NCBI GenBank assembly: GCA_013373545.1
Contig: JABXHQ010000059.1
Location: 1 to 48,217 of the forward strand
Source: Gammaproteobacteria bacterium
GTDB taxonomy: Bacteria > Pseudomonadota > Gammaproteobacteria > Enterobacterales > Kangiellaceae
Length of the DNA: 48,217 bases
Reading direction: 5' to 3'
Part shown: piece after piece, positions 1-11,387 of the stretch
Numbering within the stretch: the stretch's first letter is position 1
Layout of the letters: each line of letters starts with the position of its first letter
Translations under genes and position numbers: made by a program
Notes under the pieces: generated by a model
Database searches by the model: none
Told to the model about the DNA's origin: nothing
What the model saw: the letters and a program-made list of their open reading frames with translations, nothing else

Positions 1-1840
1 TCTTCGCCGAACCATTAATGATCACACCATCAATTAAAGTTTTATCACCAAATGACCAAAGGCCACGCGAAATTGTTAATACGCCGCGTACAATGACATT
101 TTGATTAAATGCATCGACATAATATTGATGACTTAGAATTCGGTGCATGGATTGAAATTTAAGCTTCAACCATGAAGGCACATTAGGGTTTATTAAATAG
201 CAATAACTAGCCACCACTACGCCGATTAACATCATGGCAAAAGGCAAGGTTAAAAAGCCATGTAAGGAGAAGCCCCAAATTGAGGTAAACTCGCGCGACA
301 GTAACGCTACTACATCGTTCTCAGGTTTAATGGTGATAGCGGAGTCCAACAAGGAACCGAATAATATGGGTTCCATAGTCCACCAAGCAATCATTACCGA
401 AGGTATCGCCAACGCAACCAAGGGCACCCAAATCACTTTCGGTGATTCTTGCAGATGAGCTTTAGTGTGCTCATCCATACGCTCTTGTTGATGAAACACA
501 ATATAGTACAAACGCATGCTATAGAGCGCAGTGAAAAATACCCCAACGATTAAACAGAAATAGGTAAAGTCACTGCCCCAGCGCTCAGATAAATGAACCG
601 ACTCAATAATCGCATCCTTCGAATAAAACCCGGAAAAGAACGGAAAACCTATTAACGCTAAAGTTCCAATTAGGGAAGTAAACCAGGTAATCGGTAAGTG
701 GCGCCGTAATCCACCCATTTGCCGAACATCTTGAATGTGGTGCATCGCGATAATAACAGAACCAGCAGCGAGGAATAATAACGCCTTAAAAAACGCGTGT
801 GTCATAAGGTGAAAAATACTCGCCGCATAAGCCGAAACTCCAAGTGCCGCAACCATATAGCCTAATTGAGACAACGTTGAATAAGCGATCACACGCTTAA
901 TGTCGTTTTGCACAATACCTAGCAATCCCATCGATAGTGCAGTGATGGCGCCGATGAGCATGACAAAGGAAAGAGCAGTATCCGATAGCTCAAAAAGCGG
1001 CGACAGTCGAGTCACCATAAAAACACCCGCCGTAACCATCGTCGCTGCATGAATTAGAGCTGAGATTGGAGTCGGACCTTCCATCGAATCCGGCAACCAG
1101 ACGTGCAGCGGAACTTGCGCCGACTTACCCATCGCTCCAATAAAAAGACAGATACAAATAAAGGTTATCGCCGACCAATCACCAAAACCAATCGATAACA
1201 TGGGTTGTGCCGCCGAGAATGTCTCAAGTTGTGTGAACACCGTGCGGTAATCGAGAGTATCGAAGTAATAAAAGATTGCAGCGATACCAATCAGAAAGCC
1301 AAAATCACCAATTCGGTTGACTAAAAAGGCTTTTAAATTGGCAAAAACGGCGGAATCTTTTTTAAACCAAAACCCAATTAGCAAATAGGATACGAGCCCC
1401 ACCGCTTCCCAACCAAAAAACAATTGCAGAAAATTATTGGCTAACACCAACATCAGCATGGCAAAAGTAAACAGACTGATATAGCTAAAAAATCGCTGGT
1501 AGCCAGGATCATCTTTCATATAACCAATGGTATAAATATGAACCATGAGCGAAACGAACGTGACCACGCAGCACATTATCAGCGATAATGGATCGACCAG
1601 AAAGCCAATCTTAAACTCGACATTGCCGATAACAGCCCAGTTATACAAATTAAAGTTAATTGGATCTAGCTCGTGTTGAAGATAACTATAGAGTGCCTCA
1701 AAACTTAATAAACAAGCAACGCCGACCCCAATAATTGCGATTAAGTGCGCCACTCGACGCGATAATTTTGCGCCAAGCAAACCATTAACTATTGCGCCAA
1801 TAAGTGGAAGGAATACAATCGCAATCACCGTATTTTGCAT
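1..1840 (-). CDS. nuoL: NADH:quinone oxidoreductase subunit L (NuoL), 3' end cut by window edge
   Basis: Large antiporter-like membrane subunit of complex I, one of the proton-translocating modules of the inner-membrane arm. The start is the ATG at 1840, just after nuoK; the frame stays open to position 2, giving about 613 codons, so only the last transmembrane part and the stop lie outside the window. Visible family landmarks are the stretch GKSAQVPLHVWLPDSMEGPT followed by PISALIHAATMVTAGVF, the typical NuoL/MrpA core with the key lysine and histidine region. It is translated right after nuoK with a 4-base gap and belongs to the nuoA-N operon; nuoM and nuoN should lie beyond the left edge. 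Identification is firm; the length is unknown. Confidence 0.96.
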   Translation of the reverse strand, partial: MQNTVIAIVFLPLIGAIVNGLLGAKLSRRVAHLIAIIGVGVACLLSFEALYSYLQHELDPINFNLYNWAVIGNVEFKIGFLVDPLSLIMCCVVTFVSLMVHIYTIGYMKDDPGYQRFFSYISLFTFAMLMLVLANNFLQLFFGWEAVGLVSYLLIGFWFKKDSAVFANLKAFLVNRIGDFGFLIGIAAIFYYFDTLDYRTVFTQLETFSAAQPMLSIGFGDWSAITFICICLFIGAMGKSAQVPLHVWLPDSMEGPTPISALIHAATMVTAGVFMVTRLSPLFELSDTALSFVMLIGAITALSMGLLGIVQNDIKRVIAYSTLSQLGYMVAALGVSAYAASIFHLMTHAFFKALLFLAAGSVIIAMHHIQDVRQMGGLRRHLPITWFTSLIGTLALIGFPFFSGFYSKDAIIESVHLSERWGSDFTYFCLIVGVFFTALYSMRLYYIVFHQQERMDEHTKAHLQESPKVIWVPLVALAIPSVMIAWWTMEPILFGSLLDSAITIKPENDVVALLSREFTSIWGFSLHGFLTLPFAMMLIGVVVASYCYLINPNVPSWLKLKFQSMHRILSHQYYVDAFNQNVIVRGVLTISRGLWSFGDKTLIDGVIINGSAK

Positions 1841-1844
1841 AGCG

Positions 1845-2150
1845 CTAGCCTTTTAATTGATTGAGTTCTTCGACATCAATCGATGTCCGGTTGCGAAACA
1901 GCGCTACTAAAATCGCCAGTCCAATGGCCGCTTCAGCTGCTGCAACCGTTAAAATAAAAAATACAAACAATTGTCCTTGTAAATCATTCAAGTAATAGCT
2001 AAAAGCTATGAAGTTAATATTGACCGCTAACAACATTAATTCGATACACATTAATAGCGTAATAACATTTTTACGGTTGATGATAATGCCCGCAATACTG
2101 ATCGAAAATAATATCGCCGCGACAATTAAATAGTCGGTTAGGCCAATCAT
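1845..2150 (-). CDS. nuoK: NADH:quinone oxidoreductase subunit K (NuoK)
   Basis: Small complex I membrane subunit of 101 residues, the usual NuoK length, with three hydrophobic helices. The acidic residues needed for proton transfer are visible in [12 protein letters not shown] (helix 2) and [17 protein letters not shown] (helix 3). Its ATG overlaps the nuoJ stop by 4 bases, so translation is probably coupled. Part of the inner-membrane proton channel next to NuoJ and NuoN. Nothing unusual in it. Confidence 0.97.
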   Translation of the reverse strand: MIGLTDYLIVAAILFSISIAGIIINRKNVITLLMCIELMLLAVNINFIAFSYYLNDLQGQLFVFFILTVAAAEAAIGLAILVALFRNRTSIDVEELNQLKG

Positions 2151-2767
2151 GACTCCTCCACCTGCTGACTTTTTGACTTGTCGATCTTAATAATTTTCAA
2201 CCGCTCAGACTTAGTCACTCGGACTTGCTTGTCAATATTCTGGCTTTTTCGATTGCGTTTACCGCGGAAAGTTAAGCTTATGGCCGCTACCATCGCAACC
2301 AACAAAATCACCGCAGCAATCTCAAATGGGTAAAAGTAATCCGTATACAATAATCGGCCAAGTTGACGCACATTGCTCACCGACTCAGATTCAGAAGCCG
2401 CTGCTGCCTCGAGCGCAAATGAAGGGTGCTGGCTTATTTGACTCAATATAATAACAAAGCCAACCGCCACCACCAGCGCCAATGGTAAAACCCGAGTAAA
2501 GCCAGAGCGAGCAGCTGAAAAATTGATATCCAGCATCATGACTACAAATAAAAACAAAACCATGACAGCGCCGACATATACCAACACTAACGCGATTGCC
2601 AGAAATTCAGCTTGCAACATTAACCACAAGCCAGAAGTTGCAACGAAACAAAGAATTAAAAACAATACGGCTTTGACGCTGTTTTTAACTAAGATAACCA
2701 TTAAAGCAGAACTCAACAGCAGCATAGCAAAGCCATAAAAGATTAATTGTTGAAATGTAATTTCCAT
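2147..2767 (-). CDS. nuoJ: NADH:quinone oxidoreductase subunit J (NuoJ)
   Basis: Complex I membrane subunit with five predicted hydrophobic helices; the conserved [17 protein letters not shown] segment of helix 3 (pi-bulge region) is clear. At 206 residues it is slightly long: after the last helix it carries a tail of about 40 residues rich in Lys, Arg, Ser and Gln, which would lie in the cytoplasm or periplasm next to the arm and is not part of the conserved core. It follows nuoI after 3 bases and overlaps nuoK by 4. The function is certain from family and position; the tail has no assigned role. Confidence 0.96.
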   Translation of the reverse strand: MEITFQQLIFYGFAMLLLSSALMVILVKNSVKAVLFLILCFVATSGLWLMLQAEFLAIALVLVYVGAVMVLFLFVVMMLDINFSAARSGFTRVLPLALVVAVGFVIILSQISQHPSFALEAAAASESESVSNVRQLGRLLYTDYFYPFEIAAVILLVAMVAAISLTFRGKRNRKSQNIDKQVRVTKSERLKIIKIDKSKSQQVEES

Positions 2768-2770
2768 GGG

Positions 2771-3265
2771 TTACCTATATTTTGCATCAGTCGCACGATC
2801 GGCTGCGATTTCATCTTCTAACTTATCACCAATTGCCAACAGTTTTGCCTTAGTCATAATTTGGTCGCCGCGTTTTTCAAAATGATAATCAAACACTCGA
2901 GTTTCAACTATCGAGTCGACTGGACAAGACTCTTCACAAAAACCGCAATAGATACATTTAAACAAGTCGATTTCATAACGTGTTGTTCGCCGTGTTCCAT
3001 CATCTTCACGTGGACCCGCTTCGATAGTGATCGCCAGTGCAGGGCAAACGGCTTCGCATAACTTACATCCAATACAACGCTCCTCTCCGTTTGGGTAACG
3101 TCTAAGTGCATGCAGCCCGCGAAACCGCGGAGACTGCGGTGTTTTCTCTTCTGGGTAAAACACCGTAATTTTCTTTTTCCATAAATGTCGACCAGTAACT
3201 CGAAGACCTTGAATCAGTTCGGTCAGCATAAAGGTATCGAAAAATTGTTTTAGTCTCTGTCCCAT
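2771..3265 (-). CDS. nuoI: NADH:quinone oxidoreductase subunit I (NuoI), 2x[4Fe-4S]
   Basis: Peripheral-arm subunit that carries clusters N6a and N6b and hands electrons to NuoB (N2). Two ferredoxin motifs are visible, [12 protein letters not shown] and [12 protein letters not shown], each with four cysteines and the proline that marks 8Fe ferredoxin folds. The length of 164 residues matches the family (about 160-180). It lies 11 bases after nuoH and 3 before nuoJ within the nuo operon. No anomalies. Confidence 0.97.
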   Translation of the reverse strand: MGQRLKQFFDTFMLTELIQGLRVTGRHLWKKKITVFYPEEKTPQSPRFRGLHALRRYPNGEERCIGCKLCEAVCPALAITIEAGPREDDGTRRTTRYEIDLFKCIYCGFCEESCPVDSIVETRVFDYHFEKRGDQIMTKAKLLAIGDKLEDEIAADRATDAKYR

Positions 3266-3276
3266 AATTTTGTCCG

Positions 3277-4299
3277 TTAATTAAACGGCCACCATTGTAA
3301 TTTTATCCAGAAAGTCAGTAACACAATCCAAACAATGGTAACCGGAATAAAGACCTTCCAACCAAGACGCATAATTTGGTCATAGCGAAATCGAGGAAAC
3401 GTTGCTCTCAGCCATAGCAGCCCAAACAAAGATAACGACGCTTTTAATAACAGCCAGAAAGTTCCCGGAATCCACTGTGTGCCTGCTTCGAGATAGGGAA
3501 TTCCCTGGAACGGCGATAGCCACCCACCTAAAAACATTAGCGCTGTAAGTACCGAGATCAAAATCATATTGGCATATTCAGCAAGGAAAAATAAAGCAAA
3601 GCCCATACCCGCATATTCAACATGAAAGCCAGCCACAATTTCCGACTCACCTTCCGGTAAATCAAAGGGTGCGCGATTCGTTTCAGCCACTCCAGAAATC
3701 CAGAAAATAACGAGCAAAGGAAATAAAGGAATGAAAAACCATGACAACATACTTCCGGACTGCTTCAGTACGATGTCACCTAGGTTCATACTGTTAGCGC
3801 ACATCAAGACGCCCACCAAGGCAAACCCCATTGCAATTTCATATGAGATAACTTGTGAAGCCGAGCGCATTGCGCCTAAAAAAGCATACTTAGAGTTCGA
3901 CGCCCAACCGGCAATGATAATGCCGTAGACACCAATTGAGGTCATCGCTAAAAGGAAAATTAGCCCAGCATTAATATCAGCTAACACTAAACCGGCATCA
4001 AAAGGAATAACCGCCCAAGCCGCAAATGAAGGTCCCATAAATAAAATGGGGCCTAAGATAAACAATGTTTTGCTAGCTCCACGCGGCAAAACAATTTCTT
4101 TCATCATCAATTTAATAACATCGGCAATTGGCTGTAACCAGCCTTTGGGCCCGACTCGATTTGGACCAACGCGTAATTGCATATACCCAATAATTTTGCG
4201 CTCTGCATAAGTGGTATAAGCAACGGCTAAAATTAACGGCAGAAGGATGAATCCGATTTTTAACGCGATCCAAAGTACATTACTGAGCCACTCAGGCAT
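3277..4299 (-). CDS. nuoH: NADH:quinone oxidoreductase subunit H (NuoH)
   Basis: Membrane subunit at the junction of the two arms that forms part of the quinone-binding chamber. It has 340 residues with about eight hydrophobic helices. Diagnostic motifs are [12 protein letters not shown] near residues 42-53 and the acidic loop [17 protein letters not shown], which carries the conserved glutamates facing the quinone channel. Its start overlaps the nuoG 3' end by 8 bases. Typical length and motifs. Confidence 0.97.
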   Translation of the reverse strand: MPEWLSNVLWIALKIGFILLPLILAVAYTTYAERKIIGYMQLRVGPNRVGPKGWLQPIADVIKLMMKEIVLPRGASKTLFILGPILFMGPSFAAWAVIPFDAGLVLADINAGLIFLLAMTSIGVYGIIIAGWASNSKYAFLGAMRSASQVISYEIAMGFALVGVLMCANSMNLGDIVLKQSGSMLSWFFIPLFPLLVIFWISGVAETNRAPFDLPEGESEIVAGFHVEYAGMGFALFFLAEYANMILISVLTALMFLGGWLSPFQGIPYLEAGTQWIPGTFWLLLKASLSLFGLLWLRATFPRFRYDQIMRLGWKVFIPVTIVWIVLLTFWIKLQWWPFN

Positions 4300-6529
4300 G
4301 GTTAACCTCCTTGATAGGAATTAACGTTCCAGTATCAAACTGACTCAGTGATAAAATTTGCTCACGACGCCAATTTTGCAGTGCAATCGGTGTTTGCTGT
4401 AAACAAGCGCTGCGCCGTACCAAAGAATCGGTGTCATATAAATTTAGCGGCTTGGGCAATTCACCACCAAAATCAAGTTGCTCGGGATTATGAAGATGAC
4501 CGACATGCGCATCAGTGGTTGCTTCAAGCCGTTGCTTTAATTTATCGCGCACTTGCTCGGAAGAGGTAAAGTCAAAGCCTGCAACGTCCAATAAATTGCC
4601 CAATACGCGCAAAACTTTCCAAGCCGGACGAGCTTCACCTTTGGCGCTCACCGCGGCGCGAAAACTTTGCCAATTACCTTCGACATTTACAAAGGTTCCG
4701 CTGGTTTCCGAAAACGCGGCTACGGGTAATAAAACGGAACAGTAATCCATCATTTCACCGCCAGCAAAAGGCGTAAGGCTTACGATAAACTCTGCTTGCG
4801 ACAAGGACTTGCGCGCCGACTCACGATAACTCGAATCTAGCTCAGGCTCTGTGTTTAATAATAAGTAGGCCGGTAAACCTTTTTGCAGCATTTGCTGAGT
4901 CGTCCAGCCGCTAACTTTGCTTTCAACGCCAACCGCAGCTCGGTGCGGCAAAGCACCGGCAAGATAAGCACCCGCGCTGTTCGCACCATGACTCAATTCA
5001 CCATAGGCGCTATCACTTAAGCGACTGATCGTGCGGCATAGCCATTTAATATGCCCACTTAGCGAATGCTCCAGCGCAGTTTGTCCGACAATAATACAGG
5101 CCCGCTCGTTAATTCTTAATTCATTGGCAATGGTCTCGTGGTCAGGGTCGGGTTTTATATCGACAAACAATTCCGTAAGCGAGGCGCTCACACTGCCTTT
5201 TTGTTGAGCAACCAGTGCAGCGGTAATCTTATGCAAGTGTTCAACCAGTTCACTCGCGGCCGCTTGAATATAAGGTGCAACGCGAAAGTTTTCATGATTG
5301 GCAAAGGGCGCCAATGCCATCACGCGACCGTACCGTGTCGACTTACGCAGTCGTAAACTCGCGATGGGCTGTTCATTACGCAAATCAGCTGCCACTAAAA
5401 ATGTGGCATCCATATCGTCTAAATCGGCAATCGAAAAGTCAATTTTGGGGAACATGGGATCATCATGTTGAGTTGAGAAATCGATTTGTCGTAATCGATG
5501 ATCAATATTGTGGCTATCGATCCCGCGCATCAGTGCTTGCAGCAAATACAATTCTTCGGTAGTGGATGAAGGCGATGCGAGAGCACCAATACCTTCCGCG
5601 CCGTGATGTTCTTTGACCAATTTCAATTGCTCGATGGTGAATTGCAGTGCTTGTTCCCAATCAACTTTTTGCCACTGACCATCGCGCTTAATCATCGGCG
5701 TTGTCAGGCGGTTTCTAGCGCTAAGCGCTTGATAGGAAAAACGATCCCGGTCACTGATCCAAACTTCGTTTATCGATTCATTTTCATGGGGCACAACTCG
5801 AATCACTTGCCCTCTTCTATGATGCACGGCAATGTTGGTGCCCAAACAGTCATGTGGAGCAATACTAGTAGTGGACTGCATTTCCCATGCGCGTGCTTGA
5901 AACTTGGACGGTTTTGCCGTTAACGCACCCACCGGACACAAATCAATAATATTCCCAGCCACTTCCGAAGATAATGAGGTTTCTACAAAGGTACCGATCT
6001 CCATATGCTCGCCACGACCGGTGGCCCCCATTTCACGCAAGCCAACCACTTCGGTACCAAAACGCACACAACGAGTACAGTGAATGCAACGCGTCATATC
6101 GGTTTCAATAAGAGGCCCAATATCCTTGTCTTTGACGACACGTTTGCCTTCGGTGAAGCGAGAGATGTCATTACCATAACCCATCGCCACATCTTGCAAT
6201 TCACACTCCCCACCTTGATCGCAAATCGGGCAGTCTAAAGGGTGATTAATTAGCAAAAATTCCATCACCGACTTTTGTGCCATTAACGCTTTTTCCGATC
6301 GAGTTAGAATTTTCATTCCATCAGCAACGGGTGTCGCGCAAGCCGGAACCGCTTTCGGAAGGTTAGTAACGTCCACCAAACACATGCGACAGTTTGCCGC
6401 TACCGAAAGCTTTTTGTGATAACAAAATCGCGGAATATGCAGACCCGCATCATCGGCAACTTCAATGATCATTGAGCCAGTTTCGGCTTCGTAGGATTGT
6501 CCATCAATGTCAATGGTTACAGTGCCCAT
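4292..6529 (-). CDS. nuoG: NADH:quinone oxidoreductase subunit G (NuoG)
   Basis: Largest peripheral-arm subunit (745 residues), passing electrons from NuoF towards NuoI. The N-terminal [2Fe-2S] domain shows [15 protein letters not shown] with a fourth Cys downstream (N1b). [14 protein letters not shown] supplies the His/Cys ligands of N5, and [10 protein letters not shown] plus LCPVGAL those of N4. The remainder is a molybdopterin-oxidoreductase-like domain that no longer needs its cofactor. It follows nuoF after a 33-base gap and overlaps nuoH by 8. The length is that of the Legionella/Xanthomonas type rather than the longer enterobacterial form. Confidence 0.96.
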   Translation of the reverse strand: MGTVTIDIDGQSYEAETGSMIIEVADDAGLHIPRFCYHKKLSVAANCRMCLVDVTNLPKAVPACATPVADGMKILTRSEKALMAQKSVMEFLLINHPLDCPICDQGGECELQDVAMGYGNDISRFTEGKRVVKDKDIGPLIETDMTRCIHCTRCVRFGTEVVGLREMGATGRGEHMEIGTFVETSLSSEVAGNIIDLCPVGALTAKPSKFQARAWEMQSTTSIAPHDCLGTNIAVHHRRGQVIRVVPHENESINEVWISDRDRFSYQALSARNRLTTPMIKRDGQWQKVDWEQALQFTIEQLKLVKEHHGAEGIGALASPSSTTEELYLLQALMRGIDSHNIDHRLRQIDFSTQHDDPMFPKIDFSIADLDDMDATFLVAADLRNEQPIASLRLRKSTRYGRVMALAPFANHENFRVAPYIQAAASELVEHLHKITAALVAQQKGSVSASLTELFVDIKPDPDHETIANELRINERACIIVGQTALEHSLSGHIKWLCRTISRLSDSAYGELSHGANSAGAYLAGALPHRAAVGVESKVSGWTTQQMLQKGLPAYLLLNTEPELDSSYRESARKSLSQAEFIVSLTPFAGGEMMDYCSVLLPVAAFSETSGTFVNVEGNWQSFRAAVSAKGEARPAWKVLRVLGNLLDVAGFDFTSSEQVRDKLKQRLEATTDAHVGHLHNPEQLDFGGELPKPLNLYDTDSLVRRSACLQQTPIALQNWRREQILSLSQFDTGTLIPIKEVNHA

Positions 6530-6562
6530 TTAGGTCCACCTAATAGAGTCATTATTATTCCG

Positions 6563-7849
6563 TTAAGCTGCTTGTGAATGATCATCAACCCAACGTCTTC
6601 CCGTGCGAATCATATGTTCAAATTCATGTCGGTAGTGCTTTAAAAAACCGCCGATAGGCATTGCCGCAGCATCACCCAATGCACAAATGGTTCGCCCCAT
6701 AATATTGCCGGCAATATCGGTTAACTTGTCTAGATCATCCATGTGCCCATCACCGGCTAAAATTCGATGAATCACTCGTGACATCCATCCCGTTCCTTCC
6801 CGGCAAGGCGTGCATTGTCCGCATGACTCTTCGTAGTAAAAATGAGCGGTACGCGCGGCTAACTCGACCATGCAGGTGCCTTCTTCAATCACCATAACGG
6901 CTCCCGATCCGACCATCGAACCCGCTTTACCAATGGCGTCATAATCCATGGTTAATTCATTCATAACCGCAGCGGGTAAAATTGGCGACGATGAGCCGCC
7001 AGGGATCACCGCTTTTAATGGTTTCGAACTGCGCATCCCACCACACATTTGCAACAACTCAGGAAACGGTGTGCCCATACCTATTTCATAATTGCCTGGC
7101 TTGGCGACATGACCGGACACGGAAAATATTTTCGTACCACCATTATTCGGAATACCAAGATTTAAAAACCACTCGCCGCCTTTTTCTAAGATCACCGGTA
7201 CTGACGCATAACTCTCAGTGTTGTTCACGTTGGTTGGGCGGCCAAACAACCCATAGTTAGCAGGAAACGGTGGCTTGAATCGTGGTTGTCCTTTCTTGCC
7301 TTCTAGCGACTCAATGAGTGCGGTTTCTTCGCCACAAATATAGGCGCCCGCGCCCATATGATTGTACAAATCAAAGTCGACACCACTACCTAGAATATTT
7401 TTGCCTAACAATCCTTCTTGATACGCTTCGGCTAGTGCTTGCTCCATTCGCTCAAACGGCTCATAAAATTCGCCACGCATGTAGTTATAACCAACCGTTG
7501 CGGTCATCACGTAACCGGCAATTGCCATACCTTCAATCAGTTGATGCGGATTAAACCGCAAAATGTCGCGATCTTTAAAGGTACCCGGCTCACCTTCATC
7601 AGAATTACACACCACATATTTTTGTCCTGGCATACCGCGTGGCATAAAACTCCATTTAAGCCCGGTCGGAAACCCAGCACCACCGCGCCCACGCAGTGCC
7701 GATAATTTTAATTGTTCGATGATCTCACTGGCCGGCAGTTTACCGTTTAAAATGTTCCGCCAAACTTTATATCCACCAACGCTCAAATAATTTTCCAGCG
7801 TCCATGGCTGCTCTAAATGCAGCGTGCGAAAACAAACTTCATTAGCCAT
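6563..7849 (-). CDS. nuoF: NADH:quinone oxidoreductase subunit F (NuoF), NADH/FMN site
   Basis: Electron-entry subunit of complex I that binds NADH and FMN and carries the N3 [4Fe-4S] cluster. The glycine-rich flavin/NADH loop is seen as [16 protein letters not shown] near residues 50-65, and the cluster ligands as [12 protein letters not shown] plus a later Cys in [10 protein letters not shown]. 428 residues, normal for the family. The start overlaps the 3' end of nuoE by 8 bases; the two proteins form the diaphorase module with NuoG. Confidence 0.97.
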   Translation of the reverse strand: MANEVCFRTLHLEQPWTLENYLSVGGYKVWRNILNGKLPASEIIEQLKLSALRGRGGAGFPTGLKWSFMPRGMPGQKYVVCNSDEGEPGTFKDRDILRFNPHQLIEGMAIAGYVMTATVGYNYMRGEFYEPFERMEQALAEAYQEGLLGKNILGSGVDFDLYNHMGAGAYICGEETALIESLEGKKGQPRFKPPFPANYGLFGRPTNVNNTESYASVPVILEKGGEWFLNLGIPNNGGTKIFSVSGHVAKPGNYEIGMGTPFPELLQMCGGMRSSKPLKAVIPGGSSSPILPAAVMNELTMDYDAIGKAGSMVGSGAVMVIEEGTCMVELAARTAHFYYEESCGQCTPCREGTGWMSRVIHRILAGDGHMDDLDKLTDIAGNIMGRTICALGDAAAMPIGGFLKHYRHEFEHMIRTGRRWVDDHSQAA

Positions 7850-8405
7850 GGTTATCCTCCCAGCCTAAGGTTTGCAAAATCGCATCAATTTTTTCCGGAG
7901 TCAGGTTTTCATGAAAAACTTCACCGACTTCAAGCATTGGGGCGCCGCCACAAGCGGCCATACATTCGACTTCAACTAAGGTGATTTTTCCATCGGCGGT
8001 GGTCTCTCCCAAACCGATGTTCAAGCGCTCGGTTAATTGCTTAACCACGTCTTTTGCCCCACACATCATGCAAGACAAATTGGTACACACTGAAATGACA
8101 TGTTCACCGACCGGCTTTAAGTTGTACATGGTATAAAAAGTGGCGACTTCATAAACCGCAATCGGCGGTACATCTAAATACACTGCTAGTGCATTCATAA
8201 CCGTTTCATCTAAATAATTATTATGCTCTTTTTGCACAATTTTAAGCGCGGCAATAATCGGCGGACGTTTACGCTCGGGCGGATACTTTCCACGCCAATG
8301 CTCAATTTCAGCAATCGCCGCCGCGGAAATTAATTCCGTTAATGGCTTTACGTCCTCAGCCGAAATAGGACTGGTCGTCGTGGTCGGTGCGTTGGATGTC
8401 ATCAT
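7842..8405 (-). CDS. nuoE: NADH:quinone oxidoreductase subunit E (NuoE), [2Fe-2S]
   Basis: Thioredoxin-fold [2Fe-2S] subunit (cluster N1a) that pairs with NuoF. The ligand pattern is visible as [10 protein letters not shown] (C-x4-C) and, about 35 residues later, [11 protein letters not shown] (C-x3-C). 187 residues. The first 25 residues are Thr/Ser/Pro rich and variable; two adjacent ATG codons make the exact start uncertain by one residue. Its start overlaps the stop of nuoD by 4 bases (ATGA type), implying coupled translation. Confidence 0.97.
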   Translation of the reverse strand: MMTSNAPTTTTSPISAEDVKPLTELISAAAIAEIEHWRGKYPPERKRPPIIAALKIVQKEHNNYLDETVMNALAVYLDVPPIAVYEVATFYTMYNLKPVGEHVISVCTNLSCMMCGAKDVVKQLTERLNIGLGETTADGKITLVEVECMAACGGAPMLEVGEVFHENLTPEKIDAILQTLGWEDNHG

Positions 8406-9655
8406 CGATCAATTTCTCCAAATACGATATCCATCGTGCCGATCACGGCCACGACATCTGCCAACATATGCCCCTTAATAATTTCATCCATAGCAGCAAT
8501 ATGAGCAAACCCGGGAGCACGTATCTTGACTCGGTAAGGTTTATTAGCGCCATCCGAAATTAAGTAGACGCCAAACTCACCTTTCGGGTGTTCCACCGCG
8601 GCATAGGCTTCGCCTTGTGGCACGCAAAACCCTTCAGTAAACAATTTAAAGTGATGGATTAAGGCTTCCATATCAGTCTTCATTGCACTGCGACTTGGGG
8701 GAACAATTTTATGGTCGGAGGCGATCACCGGTCCTGGATTTTCTCTTAGCCAAGCAATGCATTGTTGAATGATGCGATTCGACTGACGCATTTCTTCCAC
8801 TCGCACTAGGTAACGATCATAACAATCGCCGTTTTTGCCGATCGGAATGTCAAAGTCGAGTTCGTCATAAACTTCATAAGGTTGATGCTTACGTAGGTCC
8901 CAAACGACACCGGAACCACGCAGCATCGGACCACTAAAACCGAGCTGAAATGCTCGCTCCGGCGATACCACGCCAATTCCTACAGTACGTTGTTTCCAGA
9001 TCCGGTTGTCGGTTAACAGAGTTTCATAATCATCAACGTGGGCTGGAAATTTTTCGCAAAAGTCTTCGAGAAAGTCGAGCAAGCCGCCACGCCGCGCTTC
9101 ATTTAACTGGTCAGCATTCGCCTGACTGCGCCATTTTGAAGCTTGGTATTGCGGCATTTCATCGGGCAAATCGCGATAAACACCGCCCGGTCGAAAATAA
9201 GTTGCGTGCATGCGTGCACCCGAGACTGCTTCATAGGCATCCATAAGTGGTTCACGATCTCGGAAGCAATACAAAAACATGGTCATCGCACCAATGTCTA
9301 AGCCATGAGCCCCCAGCCATAATAAATGATTGAGTATGCGCGTGATTTCAGAAAACATAACGCGGATATACTGCGCGCGCTTTGGCACCTCGACGCCTAA
9401 TAGCTTCTCAATTGCCAACACATAACCGTGCTCGTTACACATCATTGAAACATAGTCGAGGCGGTCCATGTAACCAATGCTTTGATTATAAGGTTTACTC
9501 TCGGCGAGCTTTTCAGTTGCACGATGTAACAGTCCGATGTGAGGATCAGCGCGCTCCACCACTTCGCCATCGAGCTCAAGAATTAAACGCAAAACACCGT
9601 GGGCCGCGGGGTGGACCGGACCAAAATTCATCGTATAGTTGCGAATTTCAGCCAT
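8402..9655 (-). CDS. nuoD: NADH:quinone oxidoreductase subunit D (NuoD)
   Basis: 49-kDa-type subunit that forms the quinone site with NuoB. It is a stand-alone gene of 417 residues, not fused to nuoC as in enterobacteria. Landmarks are [15 protein letters not shown] at the N-terminus with the quinone-facing His, the [12 protein letters not shown] helix, and the conserved C-terminal end [13 protein letters not shown]. Its start shares one base with the nuoC stop and its end overlaps nuoE by 4 bases. Confidence 0.97.
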   Translation of the reverse strand: MAEIRNYTMNFGPVHPAAHGVLRLILELDGEVVERADPHIGLLHRATEKLAESKPYNQSIGYMDRLDYVSMMCNEHGYVLAIEKLLGVEVPKRAQYIRVMFSEITRILNHLLWLGAHGLDIGAMTMFLYCFRDREPLMDAYEAVSGARMHATYFRPGGVYRDLPDEMPQYQASKWRSQANADQLNEARRGGLLDFLEDFCEKFPAHVDDYETLLTDNRIWKQRTVGIGVVSPERAFQLGFSGPMLRGSGVVWDLRKHQPYEVYDELDFDIPIGKNGDCYDRYLVRVEEMRQSNRIIQQCIAWLRENPGPVIASDHKIVPPSRSAMKTDMEALIHHFKLFTEGFCVPQGEAYAAVEHPKGEFGVYLISDGANKPYRVKIRAPGFAHIAAMDEIIKGHMLADVVAVIGTMDIVFGEIDR

Positions 9656-10344
9656 TAGTCTTGCTCCTTGGTTGCATCCGCAGTGCGCGCATCATGACGA
9701 ATAACTTTTGGAACTAGTATCCGCGGTTCAATTGAGACTGGCTCATAAACACAACGCTTTTCGGTCGCATCGTAACGGATTTCAACTTCGCCAATGAGGG
9801 GAAAGTCTTTACGAAATGGGTGGCCGACAAAACCGTAGTCGGTCAGTAACCGGCGCAAATCATCGTGTTGTTCAAAGCGAATGCCATACAAATCAAAAGC
9901 TTCGCGTTCGTACCAGTTGGCAGCTGCCCATATTTGCGTAACCGTCGGCACCATTAAAGTTTCTTCTGGTACAAAACAGCGCATCCGTAAGCGCCGGTTA
10001 TTGGTCACCGATAATAAATGGTAGACCACCGCAAAGCGCGCTCCATGCCAACTGACATCGGCATCTTGAGAATTTTCATGAACTGCACGGGAAAATCCGG
10101 CGCCGGAAGCATCATCGGTTTCCCACTGCGAGGCCCCATAATGCAAGTAGTCGACACCACACAAATCGATCAGTTGCTCAAAATGACAGCCGTCATCATC
10201 GCGCAAACGTCGCGCTACCGCCAGCAAATGCTCCGGCGAAACTTCAATGGTGACTTCGTCGTGGCTCAGTTGGCAACTATCAATTTGCCCCTTAAGGCGT
10301 AACTCAAGTTCTGACTTCCACTGCTCCAATGACTCAACCGTCAT
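9655..10344 (-). CDS. nuoC: NADH:quinone oxidoreductase subunit C (NuoC)
   Basis: 30-kDa-type scaffold subunit of the peripheral arm. 229 residues; the signature is [20 protein letters not shown] followed by [18 protein letters not shown]. The segment around residues 80-95 (Ser/Asp/Ala-rich) is variable in this family. It is separate from nuoD, a feature of many non-enteric gammaproteobacteria. It follows nuoB after 7 bases. Confidence 0.96.
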   Translation of the reverse strand: MTVESLEQWKSELELRLKGQIDSCQLSHDEVTIEVSPEHLLAVARRLRDDDGCHFEQLIDLCGVDYLHYGASQWETDDASGAGFSRAVHENSQDADVSWHGARFAVVYHLLSVTNNRRLRMRCFVPEETLMVPTVTQIWAAANWYEREAFDLYGIRFEQHDDLRRLLTDYGFVGHPFRKDFPLIGEVEIRYDATEKRCVYEPVSIEPRILVPKVIRHDARTADATKEQD

Positions 10345-10351
10345 AAGGCTC

Positions 10352-10828
10352 CTATACGCGACGAGCGATGGTGTTAGTTCGTTTAATTTTATTCTGCAGC
10401 TGAATGATGCCGTACATCAACGCTTCTGCGGTAGGCGGACAGCCCGGCACGTAAATATCCACCGGAATGATGCGATCGCAACCTCTCACGACTGAATAAG
10501 AGTAATGGTAATAGCCGCCACCGTTTGCGCAAGACCCCATTGAAATGACCCATTTGGGGTTGGGCATTTGGTCATACACTTTGCGCAGCGCGGGGGCCAT
10601 TTTATTAGTTAGAGTTCCCGCCACAATCAACACGTCCGATTGTCTCGGCGAAGGTCGAAAAACCACTCCAAAACGATCCATATCGTAGCGCGATGCGCCT
10701 GCGTGCATCATTTCCACAGCACAGCAGGCAAGCCCAAACGTAACTGGCCACATACTGCCTGTACGAGCCCAGTTGATCAGACTATCTGCAGAGGTAAGAA
10801 AAAAGCCTTTTGGCTGTTCTACTCCCAT
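10352..10828 (-). CDS. nuoB: NADH:quinone oxidoreductase subunit B (NuoB), cluster N2
   Basis: Carries the terminal [4Fe-4S] cluster N2 that reduces quinone. Ligands are visible in [12 protein letters not shown] (tandem Cys), GSCANGGG and [12 protein letters not shown] choose the ATG at 10828 (158 residues, MGVEQ...) because a strong AAGGAG lies about 7 bases upstream and the family starts there; the open frame extends ten codons further to a TTG at 10858, which I regard as spurious. The chosen start overlaps the nuoA 3' end by 10 bases. Confidence 0.96.
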   Translation of the reverse strand: MGVEQPKGFFLTSADSLINWARTGSMWPVTFGLACCAVEMMHAGASRYDMDRFGVVFRPSPRQSDVLIVAGTLTNKMAPALRKVYDQMPNPKWVISMGSCANGGGYYHYSYSVVRGCDRIIPVDIYVPGCPPTAEALMYGIIQLQNKIKRTNTIARRV

Positions 10829-11175
10829 TCGAGAGCTCCTTTTTTCCACTCGTACCAAAATCCAACGATTAATAATCCAAGAAATACCGCCATTGAGCCG
10901 ACACCAAACCAGCCAAGCTCGTCAAACACAACCGCCCATGGGAAGAGAAACGCGATTTCAAGATCGAAAATAATGAAGAGAATTGCGACTAGGTAAAAGC
11001 GCACGTCGAATTTCATTCGCGTGTCTTCAAAAGCATCGAAGCCACACTCAAAAGGAGACTCTTTAGCATCGTCAGGGGTGCGTTTACCCAGGATAAAGCC
11101 GATTAGCTCGAGCCCCAGTCCTAAACCGAGGCCGATGATTATAAATATTAAAATCGGTAAGTAGCTTTCTAACAT
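10819..11175 (-). CDS. nuoA: NADH:quinone oxidoreductase subunit A (NuoA)
   Basis: First gene of the nuo operon, a three-helix membrane subunit near the quinone channel. The start at 11175 gives 118 residues beginning [11 protein letters not shown], matching the common family N-terminus; an ATG 30 codons upstream would add a non-conserved, non-hydrophobic stretch and is rejected. Visible motifs: [20 protein letters not shown] (with the loop Cys that reports the active/deactive state in related enzymes) and [18 protein letters not shown]. No strong Shine-Dalgarno precedes the chosen start. Confidence 0.95.
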   Translation of the reverse strand: MLESYLPILIFIIIGLGLGLGLELIGFILGKRTPDDAKESPFECGFDAFEDTRMKFDVRFYLVAILFIIFDLEIAFLFPWAVVFDELGWFGVGSMAVFLGLLIVGFWYEWKKGALEWE

Positions 11176-11387
11176 TCGGACTTTAGCTCTTTTTTTAAGT
11201 AAGACTAGTTGCCAGAGTGTACTTTGTAAACTGATCGTCACCTTGCTGTGCAGCAAAATATCCAAGTGCCATCAACGACTTAGACTCGCTCAGTCTACAC
11301 AGTTTTAAAGCTATAAAAAAGCGATGCTTAGAAAAGAATGTGGTTTTTATTGTAAAAGGCAGAATGTCATAACCAAAGCCCCTTGGC
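11176..11387 (-). promoter_or_regulatory. Leader/promoter region of the nuo operon
   Basis: A 212-base gap between the protease-like gene and nuoA, both on the minus strand, long enough for the nuo promoter and a 5' leader. Two short inverted repeats are visible: TAGACT/AGTCTA with a 5-base loop at 11281-11297, and TTGCTG/CAGCAA with a 2-base centre at 11243-11256. Just past the upstream gene's stop is a weak CCAAGGGGCTTTGG hairpin without a clear T-run. I cannot assign a -10/-35 pair with confidence, nor name a regulator. Confidence 0.4.

Noticed and set aside
234-458. 74-codon plus-strand open frame
   Set aside because: Antisense within nuoL, whose minus-strand frame is continuous and has strong family motifs.
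4292-10344. Numerous plus-strand open frames of 60-118 codons across the nuo genes
   Set aside because: All are shadows of well-identified minus-strand genes and lack family features.
10829-10858. Upstream TTG start for nuoB
   Set aside because: Adds ten non-conserved residues and covers the strong AAGGAG that serves the ATG at 10828.
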